Made by a program: the position numbers and the translations under genes. This document shows positions 1 through 6,783 of a stretch of DNA of 64,000 nt, piece after piece. Positions within the stretch are counted from its first letter, which is position 1, and each line of letters opens with the position of its first letter. Origin of the DNA: Blautia hominis (GTDB lineage: Bacteria > Bacillota > Clostridia > Lachnospirales > Lachnospiraceae); the NCBI GenBank assembly GCA_002270465.1, contig NQOF01000006.1, forward strand, positions 248,001-312,000, in the 5' to 3' direction. The notes beneath the pieces are model-generated. The model made no database searches, was not told the origin of the DNA, and saw nothing but the letters and a program-made list of their open reading frames with translations.

Positions 1-2
1 AC

Positions 3-200
3 CCCACCTATACGGGGACAGACCACACAAGAGAACAGGTACCGTTTCTTGCCTGGTCCCCCTCTTTTAAAGAGGGTAAAGAGCTTCCCGAAGCGGATTC
101 CTTTGCTGCGGTGGGAGCCTGTGTGGCTGAGAATTTCGGCATACCTATGCCAAAAGGGACCATTTTTGTATCCCGTAACTATCTGGAGGAATGCAAATGA
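3..200 (+). CDS. deoB: Phosphopentomutase, C-terminal part (gene starts outside the window)
   Basis: The open frame entering from the left edge gives a 65-residue tail with [14 protein letters not shown] followed by [15 protein letters not shown], which fits the metal-binding C-terminus of phosphopentomutase (DHTREYVP..., DTFADIGATVADNF). The enzyme interconverts ribose-1-phosphate or deoxyribose-1-phosphate with the 5-phosphate in nucleoside salvage. The stop codon TGA overlaps the start of the following adenosine deaminase gene as ATGA, so the two are probably translationally coupled in a purine-nucleoside salvage operon. The N-terminal part is outside the window, so nothing can be said about its promoter. 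Confidence 0.85.
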   Translation, partial: PTYTGTDHTREQVPFLAWSPSFKEGKELPEADSFAAVGACVAENFGIPMPKGTIFVSRNYLEECK

Positions 201-1153
201 ATACCATTGAGGAACTGAAAAAATATGACCTGCACTGCCATCTGGACGGGTCTCTTTCTGAGGCGGTCATCCGGAAGCTGGCGGCAGGAGCCGGGGTGGA
301 GATCCCGGCAGGAGAAAAGCTTATGGACCTGCTTCAGGTGCAGCCGGACTGCAAAAGCCTGAAAGAGTATCTGGAGAAATTTGATCTGCCGTTGTCCTGT
401 CTGGCGGACAGGGACAGTTTCCGTATTGCTGTGTCTGAGCTGCTGGGTGACGGGGCTAAGGAAAATGTGGTATATATGGAAATCCGGTTTGCGCCTCTTT
501 TATCTGTGCGTGAGGGCCTTACCTGCAGGCAGATCATTGAGGGGGCGCTGGATGGCCTGCAGGAGGGAAAAGAGAAATATGGTGTGGAGGGGAACTTGAT
601 CCTCTGCGGTATGCGGCATATGCCGGCGGAACAAAATGTGGAGCTTGCAAAAACTGCCAGGGAATACCTGGGGCAGGGAGTAGCTGCTCTTGACCTGGCA
701 GGAGATGAAGCGGCTTTTCCGGTAAAGCTTCACACCGAAATGTTTGAAACTGCCAGACAACTGGGGATTCCTTTTACCATCCACGCCGGGGAATGCGGCA
801 GTCCGGGGAGTGTGTGGGATGCCATAGCACTGGGGGCTGACAGGATCGGTCATGGAATCGCGGTCAGAAGGGATAAAGAACTGAAAGCCCTGTGTGCTGC
901 AAAGCAGATTCCTTTTGAAATGTGCCCTGTCAGCAACCTGCAGACCAGGGCGGTAAACAGCATGGAAGAATATCCGTTCCTGGAATTTCTGGAGGCCGGT
1001 ATTCCCGTAACCGTGAATACGGATAACCGGACGGTCAGCAAAACCACCATAACCGGGGAACTGGAACTGCTTCAGGCATATTATCACATCACTTACAGCG
1101 ATATGGAACTTCTTATGAAAAATGCAGCTCAGGCGGCATTTATCCATAATTGA
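197..1153 (+). CDS. add: Adenosine deaminase
   Basis: A 318-residue metal-dependent hydrolase that converts adenosine to inosine in the cytoplasm. Visible motifs are the N-terminal zinc ligands in [10 protein letters not shown] (about residue 12), HAGECGSP with the third zinc histidine (about residue 198), the catalytic region IGHGIAV, and [10 protein letters not shown] with the aspartate zinc ligand (about residue 276). An ATG exists at 191, but the GGAGGA ribosome site at 185-190 touches it. The ATG at 197 has proper spacing and overlaps the deoB stop as ATGA, so 197 is preferred. Partnership with deoB makes a nucleoside salvage pair. Its stop lies inside the consensus promoter of the next operon. 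Confidence 0.92.
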   Translation: MNTIEELKKYDLHCHLDGSLSEAVIRKLAAGAGVEIPAGEKLMDLLQVQPDCKSLKEYLEKFDLPLSCLADRDSFRIAVSELLGDGAKENVVYMEIRFAPLLSVREGLTCRQIIEGALDGLQEGKEKYGVEGNLILCGMRHMPAEQNVELAKTAREYLGQGVAALDLAGDEAAFPVKLHTEMFETARQLGIPFTIHAGECGSPGSVWDAIALGADRIGHGIAVRRDKELKALCAAKQIPFEMCPVSNLQTRAVNSMEEYPFLEFLEAGIPVTVNTDNRTVSKTTITGELELLQAYYHITYSDMELLMKNAAQAAFIHN

Positions 1154-1206
1154 CAAAACTAACACCGTTCGTATATAATATAGATTATACGAACGGTGTT
1201 AGTTTT
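1150..1206 (+). promoter_or_regulatory. Consensus promoter buried in a perfect 21-bp palindrome (probable TetR operator, possibly also add terminator)
   Basis: Bases 1155-1175 and 1186-1206 are perfect inverted repeats of 21 bp with a 10-base loop. The same stretch holds TTGACA (1150-1155) and TATAAT (1174-1179) with an 18-base spacer, both exact sigma-A consensus. The layout is that of a repressor site covering a promoter, and the next gene is a TetR regulator. The right arm is followed by T-rich sequence, so the hairpin could also end the add transcript. Which role dominates is inference. Confidence 0.75.
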
Positions 1207-1272
1207 TGGTTTTACCTCATAAATCTGCTTCGCGTGTGTGCATGTTACCGGGGGATACGGGGTGCATCCGCT

Positions 1273-1381
1273 ATGCGCATGAGAAACATAGTATTGAAGC
1301 GTGCGTATTTTGGCAGGAAAAAAGGGTGAAGCTGCTATGCGCATGAAAAATATGGCCGGAAAGGACAGCAATCCGGCGTGA
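1273..1381 (+). other. Two tandem mini-ORFs in the long tetR leader
   Basis: The roughly 240-base leader between the promoter and tetR contains two short frames that begin from a repeated sequence, GCTATGCGCATGA (copies at 1270-1282 and 1334-1346). Translations are MRMRNIVLKRAYFGRKKG (1273-1329) and MRMKNMAGKDSNPA (1337-1381). The shared MRM(R/K)N start and tandem order recall leader peptides, but ribosome sites are weak (GGGTGA before the second). They may be only a sequence repeat. Confidence 0.3.
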
Positions 1382-1425
1382 GGGACTTGCAGCAGAATTA
1401 TGTGTTAGAGAATCAAGGAGGCATA

Positions 1426-2007
1426 ATGGGAAGAAAAGGACTGAATACAGAAGTGATCGCGGAGGCGGCCATTGAACTGGTGGAGGAGAAGGGATACCGG
1501 AATTTCTCCATGCGTGAGCTGGCAGCCCGTCTGGGAGTACAGCCGGCTTCTCTCTATAATCATGTGAATGGCATAGAGGCAGTTCATAAAGCAGTGGGGC
1601 TTCATGGTATCTCCATTCTGGAGAAGGCACTGGAGCAGGCATATGGGTATCAGGATTTTGTAGAAGCGCTTTTTATTATGGCGGATGCATATCGGAAGTT
1701 TGCCAAGGACAGCCCGGAACTGTACCAGGCTGTCATAGAGATGCGAACCTCGGAAAATGAGGAACTGCGGCAGAGTATACAGCGTATCATACATCCGTTT
1801 CTGGTTCTGATCGGCAGGGAAGTGAAGGACCCGGAGAAGGTGGTGCATTTCCAGCGGATGATGCGGAGCGCGCTTCACGGATTTGTTTCCCTGGAACGGG
1901 AAGGGTATCTTACTTATGAACTGACAGACAGCAGCGCCAGCTTTCGGTTTATGGTGGAAAATTTGGCAGGACTTATATTGAGAGAGGGGGAAAAAGAAAA
2001 ATTATGA
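1426..2007 (+). CDS. TetR/AcrR family transcriptional regulator
   Basis: A 193-residue repressor-type protein. The N-terminal helix-turn-helix is clear (NFSMRELAARLGVQPASLYN, residues about 25-44), followed by an all-helical ligand domain of the usual length. The ATG at 1426 is chosen because AAGGAG sits at 1415-1420; a GTG at 1378 in the same frame has no such site. The gene overlaps the MATE transporter start by four bases (ATGA). It probably represses its own operon by binding the palindrome at 1155-1206 and is released by a compound exported by the pump. The ligand cannot be read from the sequence. Confidence 0.85.
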   Translation: MGRKGLNTEVIAEAAIELVEEKGYRNFSMRELAARLGVQPASLYNHVNGIEAVHKAVGLHGISILEKALEQAYGYQDFVEALFIMADAYRKFAKDSPELYQAVIEMRTSENEELRQSIQRIIHPFLVLIGREVKDPEKVVHFQRMMRSALHGFVSLEREGYLTYELTDSSASFRFMVENLAGLILREGEKEKL

Positions 2008-3416
2008 CAGCAGCAGAAATCACAGCAGAGGAGCGGGAGCGGAGACAGTACGAGAAAATGACAGAGACACCGGTATCCAATCTGATCGTGCGTTTGGGGA
2101 TTCCTACTATTATAAGTATGCTGATCACCAATATCTACAATACGGCAGATACCTATTTTGTCAGCCGTCTGGGAACCAGCGCCAGCGGTGCGGTGGGAGT
2201 GGTCTTCAGCCTGATGGCAATTTTGCAGGCTTTTGGATTTATGTTCGGACACGGGGCGGGAAGCATTATCTCCAGAAAGCTTGGGAAAAGGGACAGGGAG
2301 AGTGCCAGCAGGTTTGCATCCACCAGTTTTTTTCTTTCTATTTTGACAGGGATCGCGATAGGCGCAGTGGGAATTTCATTTTTGACCCCGTTTATGAAAG
2401 TGCTGGGAAGTACGGATACAATCCTTCCTTTCGCGAAGCAATACGGTTTTTTTATATTGCTGGCAGGCCCTTTTATGACCGGAAGCTGTGTTCTGAATAA
2501 TATTCTCCGCTACGAGGGGATGGCGGCCTACGCCATGATCGGACTGACCACTGGAGGTATCCTGAATATGATCGGGGACCCGATCTTTATGTTTGGCTTG
2601 GATCTTGGGGTGGCAGGAGCCGGCTTGGCGACGGCTCTTTCTCAGATGATCAGTTTTTTTATCCTGCTCTATATGTTTGTGGCAAAGAAAACCCAGAGCA
2701 GGCTGTCTATCCGGCTTATGACACGGGACATCCATGAAGTGGGACGGATCATTGCCACAGGATTTCCAAGTCTGATCCGGCAGGGGTTGGGAAGTGTGTC
2801 CACTATGCTTCTGAACCATCAGGCCGCAGTATATGGGGACGCGGCGGTGGCGGCTATGAGTATCGTAAACAGAATCTGTATGCTGGTGTTCTCTGTAGGC
2901 CTTGGGCTGGGACAGGGATTTCAGCCGGTGGCTGCCTTTAACTACGGCGCAGGGAAATATTCCCGCGTGAAGAAAGGGTTCTGGTTTACAGCAGGGGCCG
3001 GTGAGGTGATGCTTGGCAGCTTTGCCATTATCTGTCTTCTGGTTTCCTCAGGCATCATCGGCGTATTCCGGGATGACCCGGAGGTGATCGCCATCGGTGT
3101 CTTTGCACTCCGCTGCCAGTGTGTTGCCTTCTTCTTCCAACCCCTCTCTGTCTGTACCAACATGATGCTCCAGAGTGTGGGGGAGAGCAAAAAGGCATCC
3201 CTCCTCTCCGCGCTCAGAAGCGGGATCTGTTTTATTCCTTTGATTCTTATATTACCCATGGTGATGGGGCTTAGAGGAGTGCAGATCGCACAGACAGTGG
3301 CAGATGTTCTGACCTTTGCCATATCGCTTCCCCTGGTGGCGGCATTTTTAAAGAAACTGCCAAAGGATGAGGGAATGCCTGTTATTCAGTTGGAAGAAGC
3401 GGATATGGATGTATGA
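2004..3416 (+). CDS. MATE family efflux transporter
   Basis: A 470-residue polytopic membrane protein with about twelve hydrophobic segments in two similar halves. It starts with the typical MATE motif region TPVSNLIVRLGIPTIISMLI and contains TYFVSRLGTSASGAVGVVF and GLGLGQGFQPVAAFNYGAG, both characteristic of the DinF/NorM-like MATE group. These proteins export drugs or metabolites using a Na+ or H+ gradient. It is translationally coupled to the TetR gene, the usual layout for an inducible efflux system. Substrate unknown. Confidence 0.9.
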   Translation: MTAAEITAEERERRQYEKMTETPVSNLIVRLGIPTIISMLITNIYNTADTYFVSRLGTSASGAVGVVFSLMAILQAFGFMFGHGAGSIISRKLGKRDRESASRFASTSFFLSILTGIAIGAVGISFLTPFMKVLGSTDTILPFAKQYGFFILLAGPFMTGSCVLNNILRYEGMAAYAMIGLTTGGILNMIGDPIFMFGLDLGVAGAGLATALSQMISFFILLYMFVAKKTQSRLSIRLMTRDIHEVGRIIATGFPSLIRQGLGSVSTMLLNHQAAVYGDAAVAAMSIVNRICMLVFSVGLGLGQGFQPVAAFNYGAGKYSRVKKGFWFTAGAGEVMLGSFAIICLLVSSGIIGVFRDDPEVIAIGVFALRCQCVAFFFQPLSVCTNMMLQSVGESKKASLLSALRSGICFIPLILILPMVMGLRGVQIAQTVADVLTFAISLPLVAAFLKKLPKDEGMPVIQLEEADMDV

Positions 3417-3517
3417 TGGTGGATATGAGTACGGCAGCCTATGCTGCCATGCGTTATAATTTTCATGCAAGACAGGCGCAGCGTATGGAGGATTATATTT
3501 ATGACAATTATATGTAG
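3413..3517 (+). CDS. Possible small protein coupled to the MATE gene (34 residues)
   Basis: A short frame starts at an ATG that overlaps the MATE stop as ATGA and runs 34 codons. The peptide starts MMVDMSTAAYAAMRYN and ends EDYIYDNYM. It is rich in Met, Ala and Tyr and has no membrane segment. It lies just before the ribosome site of the next gene. Coupled start position is the only support; it is not recognised and may be chance. Confidence 0.35.
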   Translation: MMVDMSTAAYAAMRYNFHARQAQRMEDYIYDNYM

Positions 3518-3529
3518 AAAAGGAGTTTT

Positions 3530-3859
3530 ATGATTCCCACGTATATTAAATCTTATTTTGGGGTAATTTTGGTCTTATTAGTTTTTGAATACATTTTTCA
3601 TAAAATATATATTATAATTCATCCAACGTATGCTTCCGGCAAAAAAATAGAGAGACCGCCTGCATATTGGGGGCCTTTTTCCAAAGGGGAGTTTGCAGCC
3701 TGGCTTGTCCGGAGTATAGGAGCTCCTACATGGATCTTCCTTGACGGTATTATTTTTCCGAATGCAGTCTCAAAGCTGCATAATAATATAGTGATTGGGG
3801 GATTTGTTGTATTTTTTATTATCATACCCATGATCCTAACCATAAAAATCGACAGGTAA
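3530..3859 (+). CDS. Small hypothetical membrane protein
   Basis: A 109-residue protein with AAGGAG upstream of its ATG. There are hydrophobic segments at residues about 6-30 (FGVILVLLVFEYIF) and 84-104 (VIGGFVVFFIIIPMILTI), with a charged, Pro-containing loop (KKIERPPAYWGPFSKGEF) and a less hydrophobic middle stretch. I do not recognise a family. Its base composition is more AT-rich than the preceding operon. It converges on the trpB-like gene and shares the terminator hairpin region. Confidence 0.6.
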   Translation: MIPTYIKSYFGVILVLLVFEYIFHKIYIIIHPTYASGKKIERPPAYWGPFSKGEFAAWLVRSIGAPTWIFLDGIIFPNAVSKLHNNIVIGGFVVFFIIIPMILTIKIDR

Positions 3860-3861
3860 AA

Positions 3862-3915
3862 AAATCGCAAGAAAGCCCCGTATTTCAGACGGAAAATCTG
3901 AAGTACGGGGCTTTC
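3862..3915 (-). terminator. Intrinsic terminator of the trpB-like gene
   Basis: Arms 3871-3889 and 3897-3915 pair over 19 bases with one wobble. Read on the minus strand the stem is followed by a run of Ts (the A-run at 3860-3866). It probably also blocks transcription from the convergent gene. Confidence 0.8.
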
Positions 3916-3925
3916 AGAGCCTCTA

Positions 3926-5305
3926 TTATTCCTGGATACCAGGTATTTTAGGCAGCCGTGCAAAGCTCTTTTCCAGCTCTGCATCTGTTGGGATATAATC
4001 TTTCATAGTTCCGTCCATATAGGACTGGTAAGCATACATATCAAAATAGCCGGTTCCGGTCAGGCCGAAGAGGATGGTCTTGGCCTCTCCGGATTCTTTG
4101 CATTTCAGCGCTTCCTGGACAGCGCCGTAGATGGCATGTGCAGATTCAGGTGCCGGAAGGATGGTCTCCTGCTTTGCGAACATGGTGGCTGTCTCGAACA
4201 CTTTACTCTGTTCCACAGAGATTGCCTCCATAAAGCCGTCGTGATACAGCTTGGAGAGGATAGGAGACATGCCGTGATAACGCAGGCCGCCTGCATGGTT
4301 TGCGGATGGGATAAAGTCACAGCCTAAGGTGTACATTCTGGCCAGAGGTGTCACTTTTCCCGTATCACAGAAATCATAAGCGTATTTACCCCGGGTCAGG
4401 GACGGACAGGAAGCCGGTTCCACTGCCACAATGCGTGGGCTTGCTTTTCCTGTGAGTTTATCCTGCATAAACGGTGCGATCAGACCGCCCAGGTTGGAGC
4501 CGCCGCCTGCACATCCTACCACAACATCTGGGTATTCATCCAGCAGTTCCATGGCTGCTTTGGACTCCAGACCGATAATGGACTGGTGAAGCAGTACCTG
4601 GTTCAGCACGGAACCCAGCACGTATTTGTACCCGTCCGTGGAAACTGCTTTTTCCACAGCCTCGGAGATGGCACAGCCAAGGCTTCCTGAAGTACCTGGA
4701 TTTTCAGCCAGGATCTTACGGCCGATCTCTGTGGTCTCACTGGGACTTGGAACGATCTCCGCATCAAATGTATGGATCACGGATTTGCGGAAAGGCTTCT
4801 GCTCGTAGGAACATTTTACCATATAAACGATCAGGGGCAGATGGTAGAAAGAGCAGGCTTCTGCCAGGGCAGTTCCCCACTGGCCCGCACCGGTCTCTGT
4901 TGTCAGTCCTTTTAAGCCCTGTTCCTTTGCGTAATAGGCCTGAGCTACTGCGGAGTTTAATTTGTGGCTTCCTGAAGTGTTGTTGCCCTCAAATTTATAG
5001 TAAATTTTAGCCGGGGTGTCCAGGTATTTTTCCAGGTTATAGGCACGGATGAGAGGGGAGGGACGGTACATTTTATAAAATTCCTGTATCTCTTCCGGAA
5101 TATCAATGTAACGGGTTGTATTATCCAGTTCCTGGTGTGCCAGCTTTTCACAGAATACGGGATATAGTTCCTCCTCGGTGATGGGTCTGCCTGTGCCCGG
5201 ATTTAAAAGGGGGTCGGGAAGATCTTTCATATCTGCCCTCAGGTTATACCACTGTTTTGGCATCTGCTCCTCAGTTAAATAGACTCTGTGCGGAATTTTT
5301 TTCAT
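3926..5305 (-). CDS. trpB: TrpB-like pyridoxal-phosphate enzyme (tryptophan synthase beta, TrpB2 type)
   Basis: A 459-residue PLP enzyme of the TrpB2 group. The PLP lysine is in NNTSGSHKLNSA, the phosphate loop is CAGGGSNLGG, and ETGAGQWGTALAEA matches the TrpB active-site glutamate region. The start at 5305 has AAGGAG just upstream; the open frame extends further but only into leader RNA. No trpA lies nearby, so it may make tryptophan from free indole and serine (salvage) rather than work in the alpha-beta complex. The upstream Trp T-box means it is switched on when charged tRNA-Trp is scarce, which supports a real tryptophan role. Confidence 0.88.
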   Translation of the reverse strand: MKKIPHRVYLTEEQMPKQWYNLRADMKDLPDPLLNPGTGRPITEEELYPVFCEKLAHQELDNTTRYIDIPEEIQEFYKMYRPSPLIRAYNLEKYLDTPAKIYYKFEGNNTSGSHKLNSAVAQAYYAKEQGLKGLTTETGAGQWGTALAEACSFYHLPLIVYMVKCSYEQKPFRKSVIHTFDAEIVPSPSETTEIGRKILAENPGTSGSLGCAISEAVEKAVSTDGYKYVLGSVLNQVLLHQSIIGLESKAAMELLDEYPDVVVGCAGGGSNLGGLIAPFMQDKLTGKASPRIVAVEPASCPSLTRGKYAYDFCDTGKVTPLARMYTLGCDFIPSANHAGGLRYHGMSPILSKLYHDGFMEAISVEQSKVFETATMFAKQETILPAPESAHAIYGAVQEALKCKESGEAKTILFGLTGTGYFDMYAYQSYMDGTMKDYIPTDAELEKSFARLPKIPGIQE

Positions 5306-5401
5306 AATTATGTTCTCCTTTCTTATGGCGCGAATCCCGGAGATGGAGTTTAAGTATGTCTGAAAATGCATTCTGACACACTCAGGGGAGGACAGCAGCA
5401 A

Positions 5402-5735
5402 TAAAAAAAGCCTCTGCCTCTGCAATTTCTGCAGGGACAAAAGCTTGTTATACAATCTTTTGCGGTACCACCCGGCTTGATGATTTGATCATCCACTCTG
5501 TTCATGTACTTCCATACATGGTTCCTTGATAACGGGTGAACATCCCGTCGGGTATTACTTGGAAAAAATTCCTTTCTTCCCGACCTCATAAGTCCATTCA
5601 ATATCCGTTCTATTATCTTAATCCCACCATTTTAAGACTCTCTGCCGGCAGTTTTACTCTGCCGTTATCAATAAAACCTGGATATTTACTACTCTTATTC
5701 TACGGTTTCGCTGTTACGATTATTTATTTTATGTT
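5402..5735 (-). promoter_or_regulatory. T-box leader, tryptophan specifier (UGG)
   Basis: On the minus strand the leader holds the conserved T-box GGGTGGTACCGC (plus-strand 5462-5473), an AGAGAG...GGTGGGA distal stem-I loop (about 5619-5645), and a specifier loop between paired ATATCC/GGATAT and ATAAG/CTTAT helices. The exposed triplet there is TGG (5594-5596) followed by A, which is the Trp codon. A terminator hairpin with a T-run lies at about 5402-5450. The leader therefore senses uncharged tRNA-Trp and controls the trpB-like gene. It fills the long gap between the divergent trpB and truA genes. Confidence 0.92.
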
Positions 5736-5739
5736 TATC

Positions 5740-5768
5740 ACTATAGTAGGTGAAAGTGGATTTGTCAA
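5740..5768 (-). promoter_or_regulatory. Promoter of the T-box/trpB unit
   Basis: On the minus strand, TTGACA (5763-5768) and TATAGT (5740-5745) are separated by 17 bases, placed directly upstream of the T-box leader. Confidence 0.8.
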
Positions 5769-5859
5769 GAGAAAAAGTGAAAAATTTCTCTTTTCGTCGA
5801 ATGGGATGTCTGATAGAATAGACAAAAACGAAGGCATATTATGAGAAGAGGGATATAAA

Positions 5860-6594
5860 ATGAATTACAGACTGGATATACAGTATGACGGAACACGCTA
5901 TGAGGGCTGGCAGAGGCAGAAAACCACGGGCAATACCATTCAGGGGAAAATCGAGGAGGTCCTGTCCAGAATGCTGGAGACACCGATCCGGATAGACGGC
6001 GCAGGCAGAACAGACGCGGGCGTGCACGCCAAAGGACAGGTGGCGAATGTACACATGGAAACAGATAAAAGCCCTGAGGAGATATGCGCATACCTGAACC
6101 GCTATCTTCCGGAGGATATAGGGATTGAGAGAGTAAACCGGGTTAACGAGCGTTTTCACAGCCGTCTTCTGGCTAAGAAAAAGATATATCAGTACAGGAT
6201 CGCAGCAGGGCATCACAAGAATGTCTTTGAAAGAAAGTATCAGTGCCCTCTTCATGAGGAGCTTGATGTGGATGCCATGAAAAGGGCAGCTCAGCGGCTG
6301 ACGGGCACCCATGACTTTAAGAGCTTCTGTTCCAACAAAAAAATGAAAAAATCCACAGTGCGGACCATTTACGGCATTGATGTGGAATCACTGCCCGGGG
6401 AACTGAGGATCACATACACCGGGGATGGATTTCTCTACAATATGGTGCGGATTCTTACGGGAACCCTGGTGGAAGTGGGAAGAGGGGACAGAAAACCGGA
6501 AGAAATGACGGATATCCTGCTGGCCTGTGACAGAGGATCAGCGGGATTCACAGCGCCTGCCCAGGGATTGACACTGCTCCAAGTGGAATATTAG
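5860..6594 (+). CDS. truA: tRNA pseudouridine(38-40) synthase TruA
   Basis: A 244-residue cytoplasmic enzyme that isomerises uridines 38-40 in the anticodon arm of tRNAs. The catalytic aspartate is in GAGRTDAGVHAKGQ (about residues 45-58). The family motifs DIQYDGTRYEGWQRQ at the N-terminus and GDGFLYNMVRILTGTLVEVG near the end are intact, and the length is normal. It is divergent from the T-box/trpB unit and has GAAGAGGG upstream of its ATG. It seems to be monocistronic. Confidence 0.93.
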   Translation: MNYRLDIQYDGTRYEGWQRQKTTGNTIQGKIEEVLSRMLETPIRIDGAGRTDAGVHAKGQVANVHMETDKSPEEICAYLNRYLPEDIGIERVNRVNERFHSRLLAKKKIYQYRIAAGHHKNVFERKYQCPLHEELDVDAMKRAAQRLTGTHDFKSFCSNKKMKKSTVRTIYGIDVESLPGELRITYTGDGFLYNMVRILTGTLVEVGRGDRKPEEMTDILLACDRGSAGFTAPAQGLTLLQVEY

Positions 6595-6693
6595 AGCACA
6601 TCAAAACATTTGGGCGGGCCGAAAGCCCCTTTCAGGCTGCTGTACTGGTATATTTTGGAAGGAGAATAAAGGGTGAAACCTGCCGATTTTAGA

Positions 6694-6722
6694 TTGCAAA
6701 AGAGACTCCGGGCATGTAAAAT
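6694..6722 (+). promoter_or_regulatory. Promoter of the EIIC-EAL gene
   Basis: TTGCAA (6694-6699) and TAAAAT (6717-6722) with a 17-base spacer precede the EIIC-EAL start by about 60 bases. Confidence 0.6.
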
Positions 6723-6783
6723 ATAATATGCGAGATCATCATTTAACCCCGGGTTTATTTTGGGGTGGCAGAGGGGGCCGTTT

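Noticed and set aside
500-1165. Long open frame on the minus strand opposite add
   Set aside because: It lies fully opposite a clear adenosine deaminase gene, lacks a ribosome site and any family motif.
6595-6783. Cyclic-di-GMP or other riboswitch before the EIIC-EAL gene
   Set aside because: I looked for GEMM-type conserved segments and found none; only a promoter can be supported.
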